NCBI GenBank assembly: GCA_017444545.1
Contig: JAFSWJ010000321.1
Location: 1 to 10,624 of the forward strand
Reading direction: 5' to 3'
Origin: Lachnospiraceae bacterium
Lineage (GTDB): Bacteria > Bacillota > Clostridia > Lachnospirales > Lachnospiraceae
DNA length: 10,624 nucleotides
Shown: one piece after another, positions 1 to 6,407 of the stretch
How positions within the stretch are numbered: position 1 is the stretch's first letter
Layout: every line of letters starts with the position of its first letter
Notes under the pieces: generated by a model
Databases searched by the model: none
What the model was told of the DNA's origin: nothing
The model's input: only the letters and a program-made list of their open reading frames with translations
Program-made: the position numbers and the translations under genes

Positions 1-68
1 ATTAATAAGGGGTTATAGCAAACGGGCTATTGAAGGGTTAACCCGTCCACAACAAAAATGTTAGCACC

Positions 69-95
69 AAAAATCCCCCAAATCAAGGGGTTTTG
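69..95 (-). terminator. Candidate rho-independent terminator, possibly bidirectional
   Basis: A CCCC (75-78) / GGGG (87-90) stem with an 8-nt loop extends through AAAA/TTTT arms across one bulged base. Read on the minus strand, the stem is followed by five T residues (73-69), about 65 nt beyond the stop codon of the HAAS-domain gene. Read on the plus strand, GGGG is followed by TTTT, so it could also end a plus-strand gene entering from the left. The GC core is only 4 bp, so this is a moderate call. Confidence 0.45.
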
Positions 96-120
96 AGGCA
101 ATTCATAGATTGTTCAAACA

Positions 121-139
121 TTTCGGAAAAACCCCGAAA
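121..139 (-). other. Hairpin in the 3' region of the HAAS-domain gene
   Basis: A 6-bp inverted repeat TTTCGG (121-126) / CCGAAA (134-139) encloses a 7-nt loop, about 20-40 nt past the stop codon at 160-162. No T-run follows on either strand, so it is not a classical terminator. It may contribute to 3'-end structure together with the hairpin at 69-95. Confidence 0.3.
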
Positions 140-159
140 AGTATCGTGTTCCGGGTTTG

Positions 160-573
160 CTACCGGCCTTTTGTGAGCACTTTCACCACAAAAAACACTA
201 CACCGAGGATGATCAGAACGGGCAGAACAAGGGATGCCAGGCTGAAGATCAGGTAGATGACCAGCATAACCGCAAATACAACTGCTATTATCATCCACCA
301 GGGCATGATGAAGCTATTGTCGTCCTCATCGTTTTTATTATCCGGATAGTCGTCTACGGTACGCCGTTCCTCACCGGGGGCGGTATCCGTGATCGTTTTT
401 GCGATCAGACGGGGACTGCCGAGTTCCTCCAGGACCTCATCCATGCTCCGGCCTTTTCGCAGCTGTGTGTCTATGAAATTCTCATAATAGTTCAGATTGT
501 CGTTTATCACTTTCGCGGAAACATTTCCGAAAAGGGATGATCTGAGTTCATCCAGAAATTCTTCTTTTGTCAT
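160..573 (-). CDS. HAAS-domain (DUF1700-type) small membrane protein
   Basis: Predicted 137-residue membrane protein. Residues 1-60 resemble the HAAS signalling domain: the start MTKEEFLDEL, a helix with NYYENFID, and the turn ELGSPRLIAK are typical of the family. An acidic linker follows (about 62-88, DDYPDNKNDEDD). Then come two hydrophobic segments (about 92-111 and 113-131), probably a membrane hairpin, and a basic end. The ATG at 571-573 was chosen because AAAGGA lies just upstream and the family begins there; an in-frame ATG 19 codons earlier adds sequence without domain character. In many Firmicutes such genes sit downstream of a PadR-type regulator and near adhesin-like DUF4097 genes. 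Neither is visible here and the gene stands alone, divergent from mecA. The exact role of the domain is not settled; a regulatory membrane role is an inference. Confidence 0.75.
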   Translation of the reverse strand: MTKEEFLDELRSSLFGNVSAKVINDNLNYYENFIDTQLRKGRSMDEVLEELGSPRLIAKTITDTAPGEERRTVDDYPDNKNDEDDNSFIMPWWMIIAVVFAVMLVIYLIFSLASLVLPVLIILGVVFFVVKVLTKGR

Positions 574-583
574 ACAGTTTCCT

Positions 584-612
584 TTCAAATTCAGAGTGAG
601 ATGTGGTATACT
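584..612 (+). promoter_or_regulatory. Putative promoter for the mecA operon
   Basis: An extended -10 element TGGTATACT (604-612, hexamer TATACT 607-612) has a weak -35-like TTCAAA (584-589) 17 bp upstream. Predicted transcription would begin near 619, giving a leader of about 66 nt before the mecA ATG at 685. The -35 region lies inside the leader of the divergent gene. Position and spacing support the call; no experiment is available. Confidence 0.5.
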
Positions 613-652
613 ATAAGTAACTTTGCACATCGCATTAAACAGTATACCATAT
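601..652. repeat. Imperfect 12-bp inverted repeat in the divergent intergenic region
   Basis: The left arm (601-612) and right arm (641-652) are inverted copies with one mismatch in 12 bp; the inner 9 bp TGGTATACT are perfect. The spacer is 28 bp. The arms coincide with the two facing -10 elements, so the symmetry may simply reflect two similar promoters. It could also be an operator read by a dimeric regulator spanning about three helical turns between arm starts. Confidence 0.6.
641..649 (-). promoter_or_regulatory. Putative extended -10 promoter for the HAAS-domain gene
   Basis: On the minus strand this reads TGGTATACT, identical to the extended -10 at 604-612 on the plus strand. Predicted transcription starts near 634 and gives a leader of about 60 nt before the ATG at 573. 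No good -35 hexamer is seen 16-18 bp upstream, where the sequence is a pyrimidine run on this strand. The TG extension would have to compensate. Confidence 0.4.
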
Positions 653-684
653 TGGCAAAAAAAGAAAGAAAAAAGATAGAAAAT

Positions 685-1494
685 ATGAGATTTACCAAAC
701 TCGGGGAAAAGGATATAAGGTGCATCATCACGGAATCGGAGCTGATAGACTTCGGTCTGAATCTTGATGATATCATTGAAAGGACGGACAGGACAAAGGA
801 TTTTTTCAGACAGGTCCTTGATATCGGGTCAAAACAGCTCGGTATGGGGAAAAAGGACGGCCTTCATCTGGCTTCCGCCCAGATCAGTGTCCTAAAGGAC
901 AACAGTATTTCGATAATCTTTCACGAGACCAGCGTGGATGAGATACTCGACAATCTGGCTGGCGGCGACAGGGAGAGAGTCGAAAAGCTGAAAAGAGATA
1001 TTGAAGAGGCTGTAAAGGAGAATCCGAAGCATCTGCCCAAAAAGATCAGGAACGATATCGTTGATGTGATGGAGGAAAGGATCAGACAGGAGGGAAATAT
1101 GACTCCTGCCGTGATGGCGGAGATCAGACAGATCAGGGAAGAGATCGAAAAGGATGAGGAAAGCATCCGCGTTTCGGAAAACCGTTTCAGGATGTGCGCA
1201 GTCAGGTTCACCTCGCTTGATGATGCGATCCGGTTTTGTGCCGTAGCCGATCATACGGGCGGGTTCTCCAGTTCGTTTTATAAATCGGGAAGCGAAAAGG
1301 AATACTATCTCATCATAGACAGGAATGATATGCCCATCGAAAAGTACAGCGGGATGCTTTTCAATGCGTCGGAATACGGCAGTGTGTCGGAACTGACAGA
1401 CGCGGGAAGGGCATTTCTGGTCTCTCACAGCGAGTTGATGATAGAGGATGATGCATTTCACAAGCTCAGGAGCATAGAGGAGGACACGGTTTGA
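685..1494 (+). CDS. mecA: MecA-family adaptor protein
   Basis: Predicted 269-residue cytoplasmic adaptor. Family members (MecA/YpbH) bring substrates to the ClpC unfoldase and promote ClpC assembly for ClpCP proteolysis. The N-terminal domain (about 1-82) has the characteristic opening (RFTKLGEKDIRCIIT) and SELIDFGLNLDDI, as in MecA substrate-binding domains. A highly charged helical linker (about 83-165) follows. The C-terminal domain (about 168-262; RFTSLDDAIRFC, YYLIIDR, ISEYG-like NASEYG) matches the ClpC-binding part. It is longer than B. subtilis MecA (218 aa), mostly in the linker. The ATG at 685 fits the family start, but its upstream region is A-rich with only a weak AAGAAAG-like ribosome site, unlike the strong sites of its neighbours. 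Its TGA overlaps the TTG start of the next gene, so it is first in a coupled operon. Confidence 0.85.
   Translation: MRFTKLGEKDIRCIITESELIDFGLNLDDIIERTDRTKDFFRQVLDIGSKQLGMGKKDGLHLASAQISVLKDNSISIIFHETSVDEILDNLAGGDRERVEKLKRDIEEAVKENPKHLPKKIRNDIVDVMEERIRQEGNMTPAVMAEIRQIREEIEKDEESIRVSENRFRMCAVRFTSLDDAIRFCAVADHTGGFSSSFYKSGSEKEYYLIIDRNDMPIEKYSGMLFNASEYGSVSELTDAGRAFLVSHSELMIEDDAFHKLRSIEEDTV
1477..1483 (+). promoter_or_regulatory. Ribosome binding site deciding the TTG start of the MBL protein
   Basis: GAGGAGG ends 7 nt before the TTG at 1491-1493. TTG and the mecA stop codon share the four bases TTGA (1491-1494). No nearby ATG gives the expected MKLEFIGA N-terminus, so TTG with this strong site is the likely start and translation is probably coupled to mecA. 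Confidence 0.8.
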
Positions 1495-3095
1495 AGCTTG
1501 AATTTATCGGGGCGGCACATGAGGTTACCGGAAGCTGTCATTACATTGAAGTGAATGAAAAGCATATACTTGTTGATTATGGTATGGAGCAGGGAAAAAA
1601 CCTCTTTGAGAACGTGGAACTCCCTGTGGAGGCATCGGCGATAGATTACGTGTTTCTGACTCATGCCCATATCGACCACTCGGGTCTGCTTCCCCTCCTT
1701 TTTCAAAAGGGCTTTAACGGAAGGATATATGCCACGGAGGCTACCTGCGGACTATGCAGCATCATGCTCCGTGATTCCGCGCATATACAGATGTTTGAGG
1801 CGGAGTGGCGCAACAGAAAAGCAAAGAGATCGACAGAGCTTGAAAAATTTGTGCCGCTGTACAACATGGAAGATGCAATGGGTGCCATCAGACTTCTCAC
1901 GCCTGTAAGATATAACGAAAAGACAGAGGTGTGTGAAGGGATATCGATAAGGTTCACTGATGTGGGACACCTTCTGGGATCGGCGGCCATCGAGGTATGG
2001 CTCACGGAAGGCGGCACAACCAAAAAGATAGTCTTTTCCGGAGATGTGGGTAATAAGAACCAGCCTCTTCTGAAGGAACCCACAAAGATCGGTGATGCGG
2101 ATTATGTGCTCGTGGAATCCACCTACGGAGACAGGCTTCACTCCACTGTAACGGTCGATTATGTGCAGGAGCTTTCAAAGATACTCAACGAGACCTTCAT
2201 GAGAGGCGGGAATGTAGTGATCCCCTCTTTTGCCGTGGGCAGGACTCAGGAGATGCTGTATTTCATCAGACAGATAAAGGAGCAGGGACTGGTAAAGGAT
2301 TTCCCTGATTTCCCCGTATATGTTGATTCGCCTCTTGCCGTGGATGCCACCAGCGTTTTCCAGAAAAACGGAGCGGAATGCTTTGACGATGAAGCACTGG
2401 AGCTTGTGAGAAAAGGGATCAATCCCGTTGCATTTCCGGGTCTGAACCTGGCGATCACCGTGGAGGAATCAAAGCTGATAAATGAAGATGAAGAGCCAAA
2501 GGTGATCATATCCGCCTCGGGAATGTGTGAGGCGGGAAGGATCAGGCATCATCTGAAACACAATCTCTGGAGACCGGAGTCAACGATCCTTTTTGTTGGA
2601 TATCAGGCCATAGGAACACTGGGACGTGCGCTGATGGAGGGTGCTTCCTCGGTAAAGCTTTTCGGCGAGCAGATCGAGGTCAGAGCCGAGATAAAGGGTC
2701 TTGTGGGAATGAGCGGACACGCCGACATGGCCGGACTCCTCGAATGGATGAGAGGTTTTTCATCGAAGCCTGACAGGGTGTTTGTTGTACACGGTGAGGA
2801 TACGGTGACGGATAAATTTGCATCGACCCTGAAGGATGAACTCGGGTTTGAAGCATATGCTCCATACAGCGGAACCGTCGTGGATCTGCTGACAGGACAG
2901 GTTATCCGTGAAGCAGAGCCTGTAAGGATCGTTGAGACGGCGAAACACCGCGCAGTCAGCAGTATCTTTGACAGACTTATGGCAGCGGGTCAGAGACTTA
3001 TCGCTGTCATCAGAAAGAACGAGCATTCTTCGAACAAGGATATGGCTAAATTTGCAGACCAGATCAATTCACTGGCTGACAAGTGGGATCGATGA
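1491..3095 (+). CDS. Metallo-beta-lactamase/beta-CASP RNase-like protein
   Basis: Predicted 534-residue cytoplasmic hydrolase of the CPSF73-like (YSH1) MBL/beta-CASP group, whose characterised members are zinc-dependent ribonucleases. The MBL fold begins at residue 1. Zinc ligands are HAHIDH at 58-63, H160 (GHLLGS) and D185 (SGD). The beta-CASP region (about 205-385) starts with ESTYGDR (209-215) and includes PSFAVGRTQE (245-254) and ISASGMCEAGRIRHHL, with H354 as the candidate motif B residue. The closing motifs are SGHAD (H410) and VHGE (H434), after which the MBL core ends. A helical C-terminal extension of about 60 residues follows the core; its role is not recognised. All catalytic ligands are present, so it should be active. 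The substrate is unknown, but RNA is the best guess. DHFR follows after 12 nt. Confidence 0.9.
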   Translation: MKLEFIGAAHEVTGSCHYIEVNEKHILVDYGMEQGKNLFENVELPVEASAIDYVFLTHAHIDHSGLLPLLFQKGFNGRIYATEATCGLCSIMLRDSAHIQMFEAEWRNRKAKRSTELEKFVPLYNMEDAMGAIRLLTPVRYNEKTEVCEGISIRFTDVGHLLGSAAIEVWLTEGGTTKKIVFSGDVGNKNQPLLKEPTKIGDADYVLVESTYGDRLHSTVTVDYVQELSKILNETFMRGGNVVIPSFAVGRTQEMLYFIRQIKEQGLVKDFPDFPVYVDSPLAVDATSVFQKNGAECFDDEALELVRKGINPVAFPGLNLAITVEESKLINEDEEPKVIISASGMCEAGRIRHHLKHNLWRPESTILFVGYQAIGTLGRALMEGASSVKLFGEQIEVRAEIKGLVGMSGHADMAGLLEWMRGFSSKPDRVFVVHGEDTVTDKFASTLKDELGFEAYAPYSGTVVDLLTGQVIREAEPVRIVETAKHRAVSSIFDRLMAAGQRLIAVIRKNEHSSNKDMAKFADQINSLADKWDR

Positions 3096-3107
3096 GGAGG
3101 ATATGAC

Positions 3108-3602
3108 ATGAATCTCATAGCCGCAGTTGACAAAAACTGGGCAATAGGCTTCAAAAACCAGCTTTTGGCACACATTCCCGAGGATCAGCGCTTTTTCAGA
3201 TCCATGACAGAGGGAAAGGTGGTGGTCATGGGCAGAAAGACACTTGAAAGTCTTCCGGGCGGAAAGCCTCTGAAAAACAGGACAAATATCATATTGTCAC
3301 GAAATCCAAAACTGGAAGTTCCCGGGTGCACGGTCTGCCACAGCAAAGAGGAACTTGAGGCGGAACTGGAACAATATCCTTCGCAAGAAATATTTGTAAT
3401 CGGCGGAGAAAAAATATATACTGAACTTGTGGATATGTGTGATGTGGCATTCATCACAAAGATCGAAAGAGAGTATGAGGCAGATGCGTATTTTCCCGAC
3501 CTTGACCTGCAGGATGACTGGGAGATGGTTCTGTCGGGAGACGATGATGAGCATACTTATTTTGATCTTGTCTATTATTTCCGGAAATATGTGAGAAGAT
3601 AG
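3108..3602 (+). CDS. folA: Dihydrofolate reductase
   Basis: Predicted 164-residue cytoplasmic enzyme that reduces dihydrofolate to tetrahydrofolate with NADPH, supplying folate cofactors for thymidylate and purine synthesis. Visible landmarks are the N-terminal strand MNLIAAVDKNWAIG, the proton-relay acid D26 in IPEDQRFF, the NADPH-binding GRKTLESLP (42-50), NRTNIILSR (57-65) and IGG (about 98-100). Length is normal for bacterial DHFR. The residue matching E. coli Trp22 appears to be Ala21 (LLAHIPED), a departure from the classical PW.LP pattern that may be typical of this clostridial branch. AGGAGG (3095-3100) lies 7 nt before the ATG and directly overlaps the end of the upstream gene. No thymidylate synthase gene is in the window. 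Confidence 0.93.
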   Translation: MNLIAAVDKNWAIGFKNQLLAHIPEDQRFFRSMTEGKVVVMGRKTLESLPGGKPLKNRTNIILSRNPKLEVPGCTVCHSKEELEAELEQYPSQEIFVIGGEKIYTELVDMCDVAFITKIEREYEADAYFPDLDLQDDWEMVLSGDDDEHTYFDLVYYFRKYVRR

Positions 3603-3620
3603 ATCAAGGACACATTTTTA

Positions 3621-3626
3621 GGGGGA
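3621..3626 (+). promoter_or_regulatory. Ribosome binding site for the TTG start of the GGDEF protein
   Basis: GGGGGA lies 7 nt before TTG 3634-3636 in the 31-nt gap after the DHFR gene. It is G-rich rather than AGGAGG. The next in-frame ATG lies well inside the first transmembrane region, so TTG is preferred. Confidence 0.6.
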
Positions 3627-3633
3627 TGGAAAG

Positions 3634-4734
3634 TTGGAGATATTAAAAAGGATCCGACAGTTTGTTTCGTTCGATAATGCCGGTGAGGATGTTGCAAATG
3701 ATCTGATCACGCTTATGAGGATCATAAGCATGATACTTGGAGTGTGGTATGCTTTCCTTGCTGTGTTCTTTTTCATCCAGTCGGTGATGAGCTTCGGGAT
3801 CATGTTTGCCGTGACGGCATCCTTTGTTGTTGCCCATATCGCGCTCACCTTCTATACAGACGACAACACCTTTCTGTTGTCGCTTTTCGGGATCATCGTC
3901 AGTGTATCTTCATTTATTTTCGCCAGATATGTGGGCTGGGCATGCGAATTCCAGATCTTCGTCCTGCTCTACACACTGCTGATCTGGTATGATTCCCAGA
4001 AAAACCGCAGGATCAAGAGCATAATGAGTATATTGAGCGTTATCGTGGTTGTTGTGACCTTTATCTTCTGCTCGACAGACAGTATCGACGATCTCATAAT
4101 GAAGCTCAATGCCAATTCCTATGCCTACATCGGAGCGGTAAATATCGCGATATTCACACTCTGCATGTGTCTGATAGCTTTTTCCTTCAGTGCGCAGTTC
4201 CTGTCAACCGAGCACAAGCTGTATCAATATAATAAAAAGCTGAAGCAGATGGCAGGCATGGATCCTCTGACACAGCTCCTCAACAGAAGAGCCGCAACCG
4301 AGGAGATAAATGAGATAGTCGACAAGTACGTTGCCAACGGCGAATCCATGAGTATCGCCATAGGCGATATCGATTTCTTCAAAAAGGTAAATGATACCTA
4401 CGGACACGATGCCGGAGATTATGTGCTCAAGTCCCTTGCCATGATGTTTTCCGATGCCATGAAAAATGACGGTTTTGTGGCCAGGTGGGGCGGTGAGGAG
4501 TTCCTGTTTGTTTTCAGATCCATGAACGGCGATGAGGCAAGCCTGGTGCTGAACCAGCTTCGCAGCAGGATCGAAAAGACTGAGATGGTATTTAATTCCG
4601 TGGTGTTCAACGTGACCATGACCTTCGGTCTGGACGAGTTCAGCCTGAGCCACGGGGTTGAGGGCACGATAAAGAGTGCGGATGACAAGCTCTATATGGG
4701 CAAAGAAGGTGGAAGAAACAGGGTTGTTTTCTAA
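3634..4734 (+). CDS. Six-TM GGDEF protein, probable diguanylate cyclase
   Basis: Predicted 366-residue membrane protein that would make cyclic di-GMP from two GTP. Six hydrophobic segments (about 26-48, 52-73, 79-99, 103-118, 128-146, 165-187) form an unnamed sensor region resembling MASE-type input domains. A short helix (about 190-206) leads into the GGDEF domain at AGMDPLTQLLNRR (207-219). The metal-binding aspartate is in IGDIDFFKKVND (D245 or D247), the signature is GGEEF (286-290), and the C-terminus has ADDKLYMGKEGGRNRV. The signature is intact, so activity is expected. The RxxD inhibitory site normally found just before the signature is not evident (MKND there). The TTG start at 3634 is supported by GGGGGA (3621-3626) 7 nt upstream. 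The input signal is unknown. Confidence 0.88.
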   Translation: MEILKRIRQFVSFDNAGEDVANDLITLMRIISMILGVWYAFLAVFFFIQSVMSFGIMFAVTASFVVAHIALTFYTDDNTFLLSLFGIIVSVSSFIFARYVGWACEFQIFVLLYTLLIWYDSQKNRRIKSIMSILSVIVVVVTFIFCSTDSIDDLIMKLNANSYAYIGAVNIAIFTLCMCLIAFSFSAQFLSTEHKLYQYNKKLKQMAGMDPLTQLLNRRAATEEINEIVDKYVANGESMSIAIGDIDFFKKVNDTYGHDAGDYVLKSLAMMFSDAMKNDGFVARWGGEEFLFVFRSMNGDEASLVLNQLRSRIEKTEMVFNSVVFNVTMTFGLDEFSLSHGVEGTIKSADDKLYMGKEGGRNRVVF

Positions 4735-4752
4735 ATCCATCGACAGACACCC

Positions 4753-4758
4753 GGGAGG
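4753..4758 (+). promoter_or_regulatory. Ribosome binding site for the TTG start of the NUDIX hydrolase
   Basis: GGGAGG lies 5 nt before TTG 4764-4766, within the 29-nt gap after the GGDEF gene. The first in-frame ATG is at codon 18 with no comparable site, so the TTG start giving MNRFEKVKR is favoured. Confidence 0.6.
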
Positions 4759-4763
4759 ATGCT

Positions 4764-5378
4764 TTGAACAGGTTTGAAAAGGTAAAGAGGATCACGGACA
4801 ACCCGTTTCTGAATATGTATGATATGGATGCCGTAAAAAGGAACGGCGGAACCTTCAAGTATTATTTTGCAACCAGAAGAGGAGATGACGATATCAGGAT
4901 CAGGACCCACAGTACCGATCCCGACGGCATCTCTCTTTTTGCGGTTTACGGGGAAAAAAAGGACAGCGTGGTCCTGATAAGGGAGTTCAGATATCCGATA
5001 AATGATTACATCTATGATGTGCCGGCGGGGCTTGTGGAGCCGGGTGAGGATGTGAAGGAGGCGGCTGTACGTGAATTCCGCGAGGAAACGGGGATGAACT
5101 TTGAGCCGGTATACTCGGGAAATGCTGCAGCAAGAAAGAGCACCTATCCCACTGTCGGTCTCACGGACGAAATGATAGCCACGGAGTATGGATACGCATC
5201 CGGGATTCCGGATAAACAATTCATGGAATCTTCAGAAGACATTACAACTGTAATAGCAGACAGGACGGAGTTGTCAAGGATAATAAAGGAGGAGCGGGTT
5301 GCCATGAGAGCCTTGTTTTTGATCATGCTCTTTCTGAATGCACCGCAGGATGATCCGCTTTCATTCTTAAACTGTTAA
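4764..5378 (+). CDS. NUDIX hydrolase, ADP-ribose pyrophosphatase-like
   Basis: Predicted 204-residue cytoplasmic hydrolase. The NUDIX box is complete at residues 89-111: Gly89, Glu95, then REFREETGM (103-111), matching Gx5Ex7REUxEExGU. It is preceded by LIREFRYP (71-78) and DVPAGLVEPGE (85-95), the arrangement seen in ADP-ribose pyrophosphatases (NudF/YqkG type), which cut ADP-ribose to AMP and ribose 5-phosphate. The first 60 residues form an N-terminal extension with beta-rich character, as in that group. The region after the box (about 112-165) is longer and less conserved than in typical family members, so the true substrate could be another nucleoside diphosphate derivative. It lies 29 nt after the GGDEF gene and 12 nt before the zinc-ribbon gene. 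Confidence 0.85.
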   Translation: MNRFEKVKRITDNPFLNMYDMDAVKRNGGTFKYYFATRRGDDDIRIRTHSTDPDGISLFAVYGEKKDSVVLIREFRYPINDYIYDVPAGLVEPGEDVKEAAVREFREETGMNFEPVYSGNAAARKSTYPTVGLTDEMIATEYGYASGIPDKQFMESSEDITTVIADRTELSRIIKEERVAMRALFLIMLFLNAPQDDPLSFLNC

Positions 5379-5390
5379 GGGGAGGAAAAT

Positions 5391-6407
5391 ATGGTTTTTA
5401 AGTGCGGTTCCTGTGGATCCTGTATGATCTACGATTTTGAAAAGGACGATCTCGTTTGTCCCAACTGTGACAGCGTAGGCAATCCTCAGATAGAGTATGA
5501 TAATAAGGACGATTTTGATATCTGTCCAATCTGCGGCGGACAGCTGAATCTCGGACAGTACGGCAGTGCCAGGAAATGCAATTACTGTGACTCATATGTG
5601 GTAAGTGATACCAGGCTCGGAGGCGATCTGAAGCCTTCCGCGATAATACCCACAACGATAACAAAAAAAGAGGTATTCGATCTTCTGACAGAAAAATTCA
5701 GCAGATATATCTGTCTGATCCCTGAGGTCTTCAGTGTGAACAGGCTGAAGGAGGTCATAATAGAGTATGTTCCCTACTGGGTATATAACTTCAACATCAA
5801 GGCTGCCTATGCCGGTGTGATAAAGGAAAGTGTCACGACCGGAAACACAACGGTGACAGACACGTACAGTGTGACCGAAGCCTGGGATCTTGGCATGGAG
5901 GAGATCCCGGTTGACGCCTCCGAAAAAATGCCGGATATGGTAATGGATGAGCTGGAACCCTTTAACTTCTCCAAAAAGCTTGAATTCAAGCCGGAATACC
6001 TTTCAGGCTCCGAAAGTGAGATCACCAATCATGAAAGTGACCATTACAAGGAGGAGGCCTGTTACAAGGCTGCCGATTTTGCCTACGAGCATATGTACAG
6101 GGAACTGAGCCTCACGTATCCCCATGCTGTAAACCTGAGCCGCAATACCGTGAAGAACGATACGAGTCTTGATATCAGGACTGTTTCGACAGACTGCTAT
6201 CTGCTTCCGGTCTACAGGTATTCCTACACCTTTAAGAACGGAAATATCTATGATTACTACGTGAACGGACAGACGAAGGAGATCTATGGAGCAGCTCCGA
6301 TATCCGAAAAGAGGCTCTGGACAGCCATAGCTGCAACTGTCACGGCTTTTGCCGGGGCGGCTGCCCTCATATCCACTATATTGATGCTGATAGGAGGTGC
6401 AGTATGA
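5391..6407 (+). CDS. ydjG: Double zinc-ribbon membrane protein, YdjG-like (TFIIB-type zinc ribbon)
   Basis: Predicted 338-residue protein with two N-terminal zinc ribbons: C5/C8 with C23/C26 (an extra C11 lies nearby), and C45/C48 with C63/C66. A conserved body follows, with YVPYWVYNF, then EEIPVDASEKM and LEPFNF and a PEYLSG motif, which I recognise from Firmicute TFIIB-type zinc-ribbon proteins such as B. subtilis YdjG. One hydrophobic segment (about 309-338) ends the protein and should anchor it in the membrane with the ribbons in the cytoplasm. In B. subtilis, YdjG works with YdjH and the SPFH protein YdjI in a PspA-linked membrane stress response; transfer of that role here is inference. 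AGGGGAGG (5378-5385) precedes the ATG by 5 nt. The stop codon overlaps the next gene by 4 nt (ATGA), implying a paired function. Confidence 0.72.
   Translation: MVFKCGSCGSCMIYDFEKDDLVCPNCDSVGNPQIEYDNKDDFDICPICGGQLNLGQYGSARKCNYCDSYVVSDTRLGGDLKPSAIIPTTITKKEVFDLLTEKFSRYICLIPEVFSVNRLKEVIIEYVPYWVYNFNIKAAYAGVIKESVTTGNTTVTDTYSVTEAWDLGMEEIPVDASEKMPDMVMDELEPFNFSKKLEFKPEYLSGSESEITNHESDHYKEEACYKAADFAYEHMYRELSLTYPHAVNLSRNTVKNDTSLDIRTVSTDCYLLPVYRYSYTFKNGNIYDYYVNGQTKEIYGAAPISEKRLWTAIAATVTAFAGAAALISTILMLIGGAV

Larger units (their letters stand above)
1..159. other. Non-coding left edge
   Basis: No supported gene lies here. The stretch is AT-rich and contains a perfect 10-bp palindrome GGGTTAACCC (35-44), three related AAGGGGTT-type words (7-14, 33-39, 85-92) and two hairpins (71-94 and 121-139). 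One plus-strand frame (from base 2) stays open for 20 codons to a TAG at 62-64. It could be the tail of a gene entering from the left, but it is too short to support. Confidence 0.5.

Noticed and set aside
2..64. Open plus-strand frame at the left edge, possibly the tail of an upstream gene
   Set aside because: Only 20 codons before TAG, AT-rich and with no recognisable motif. The nearby hairpin would suit a convergent gene end, but the coding evidence is too thin.
574..630. Upstream ATG extending the HAAS protein by 19 residues
   Set aside because: The extra segment has no domain character and the internal ATG at 573 has an AAAGGA site and matches the family start.
601..684. Upstream extension of mecA to ATG 601
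   Set aside because: The ATG at 601 overlaps the predicted -10 element, has no ribosome site, and the extra 28 residues do not resemble MecA.
4204..4740. 178-codon minus-strand open frame opposite the GGDEF domain
   Set aside because: It lies fully within a strongly supported GGDEF coding region, has no ribosome site, and its composition is that of a reverse-frame shadow.
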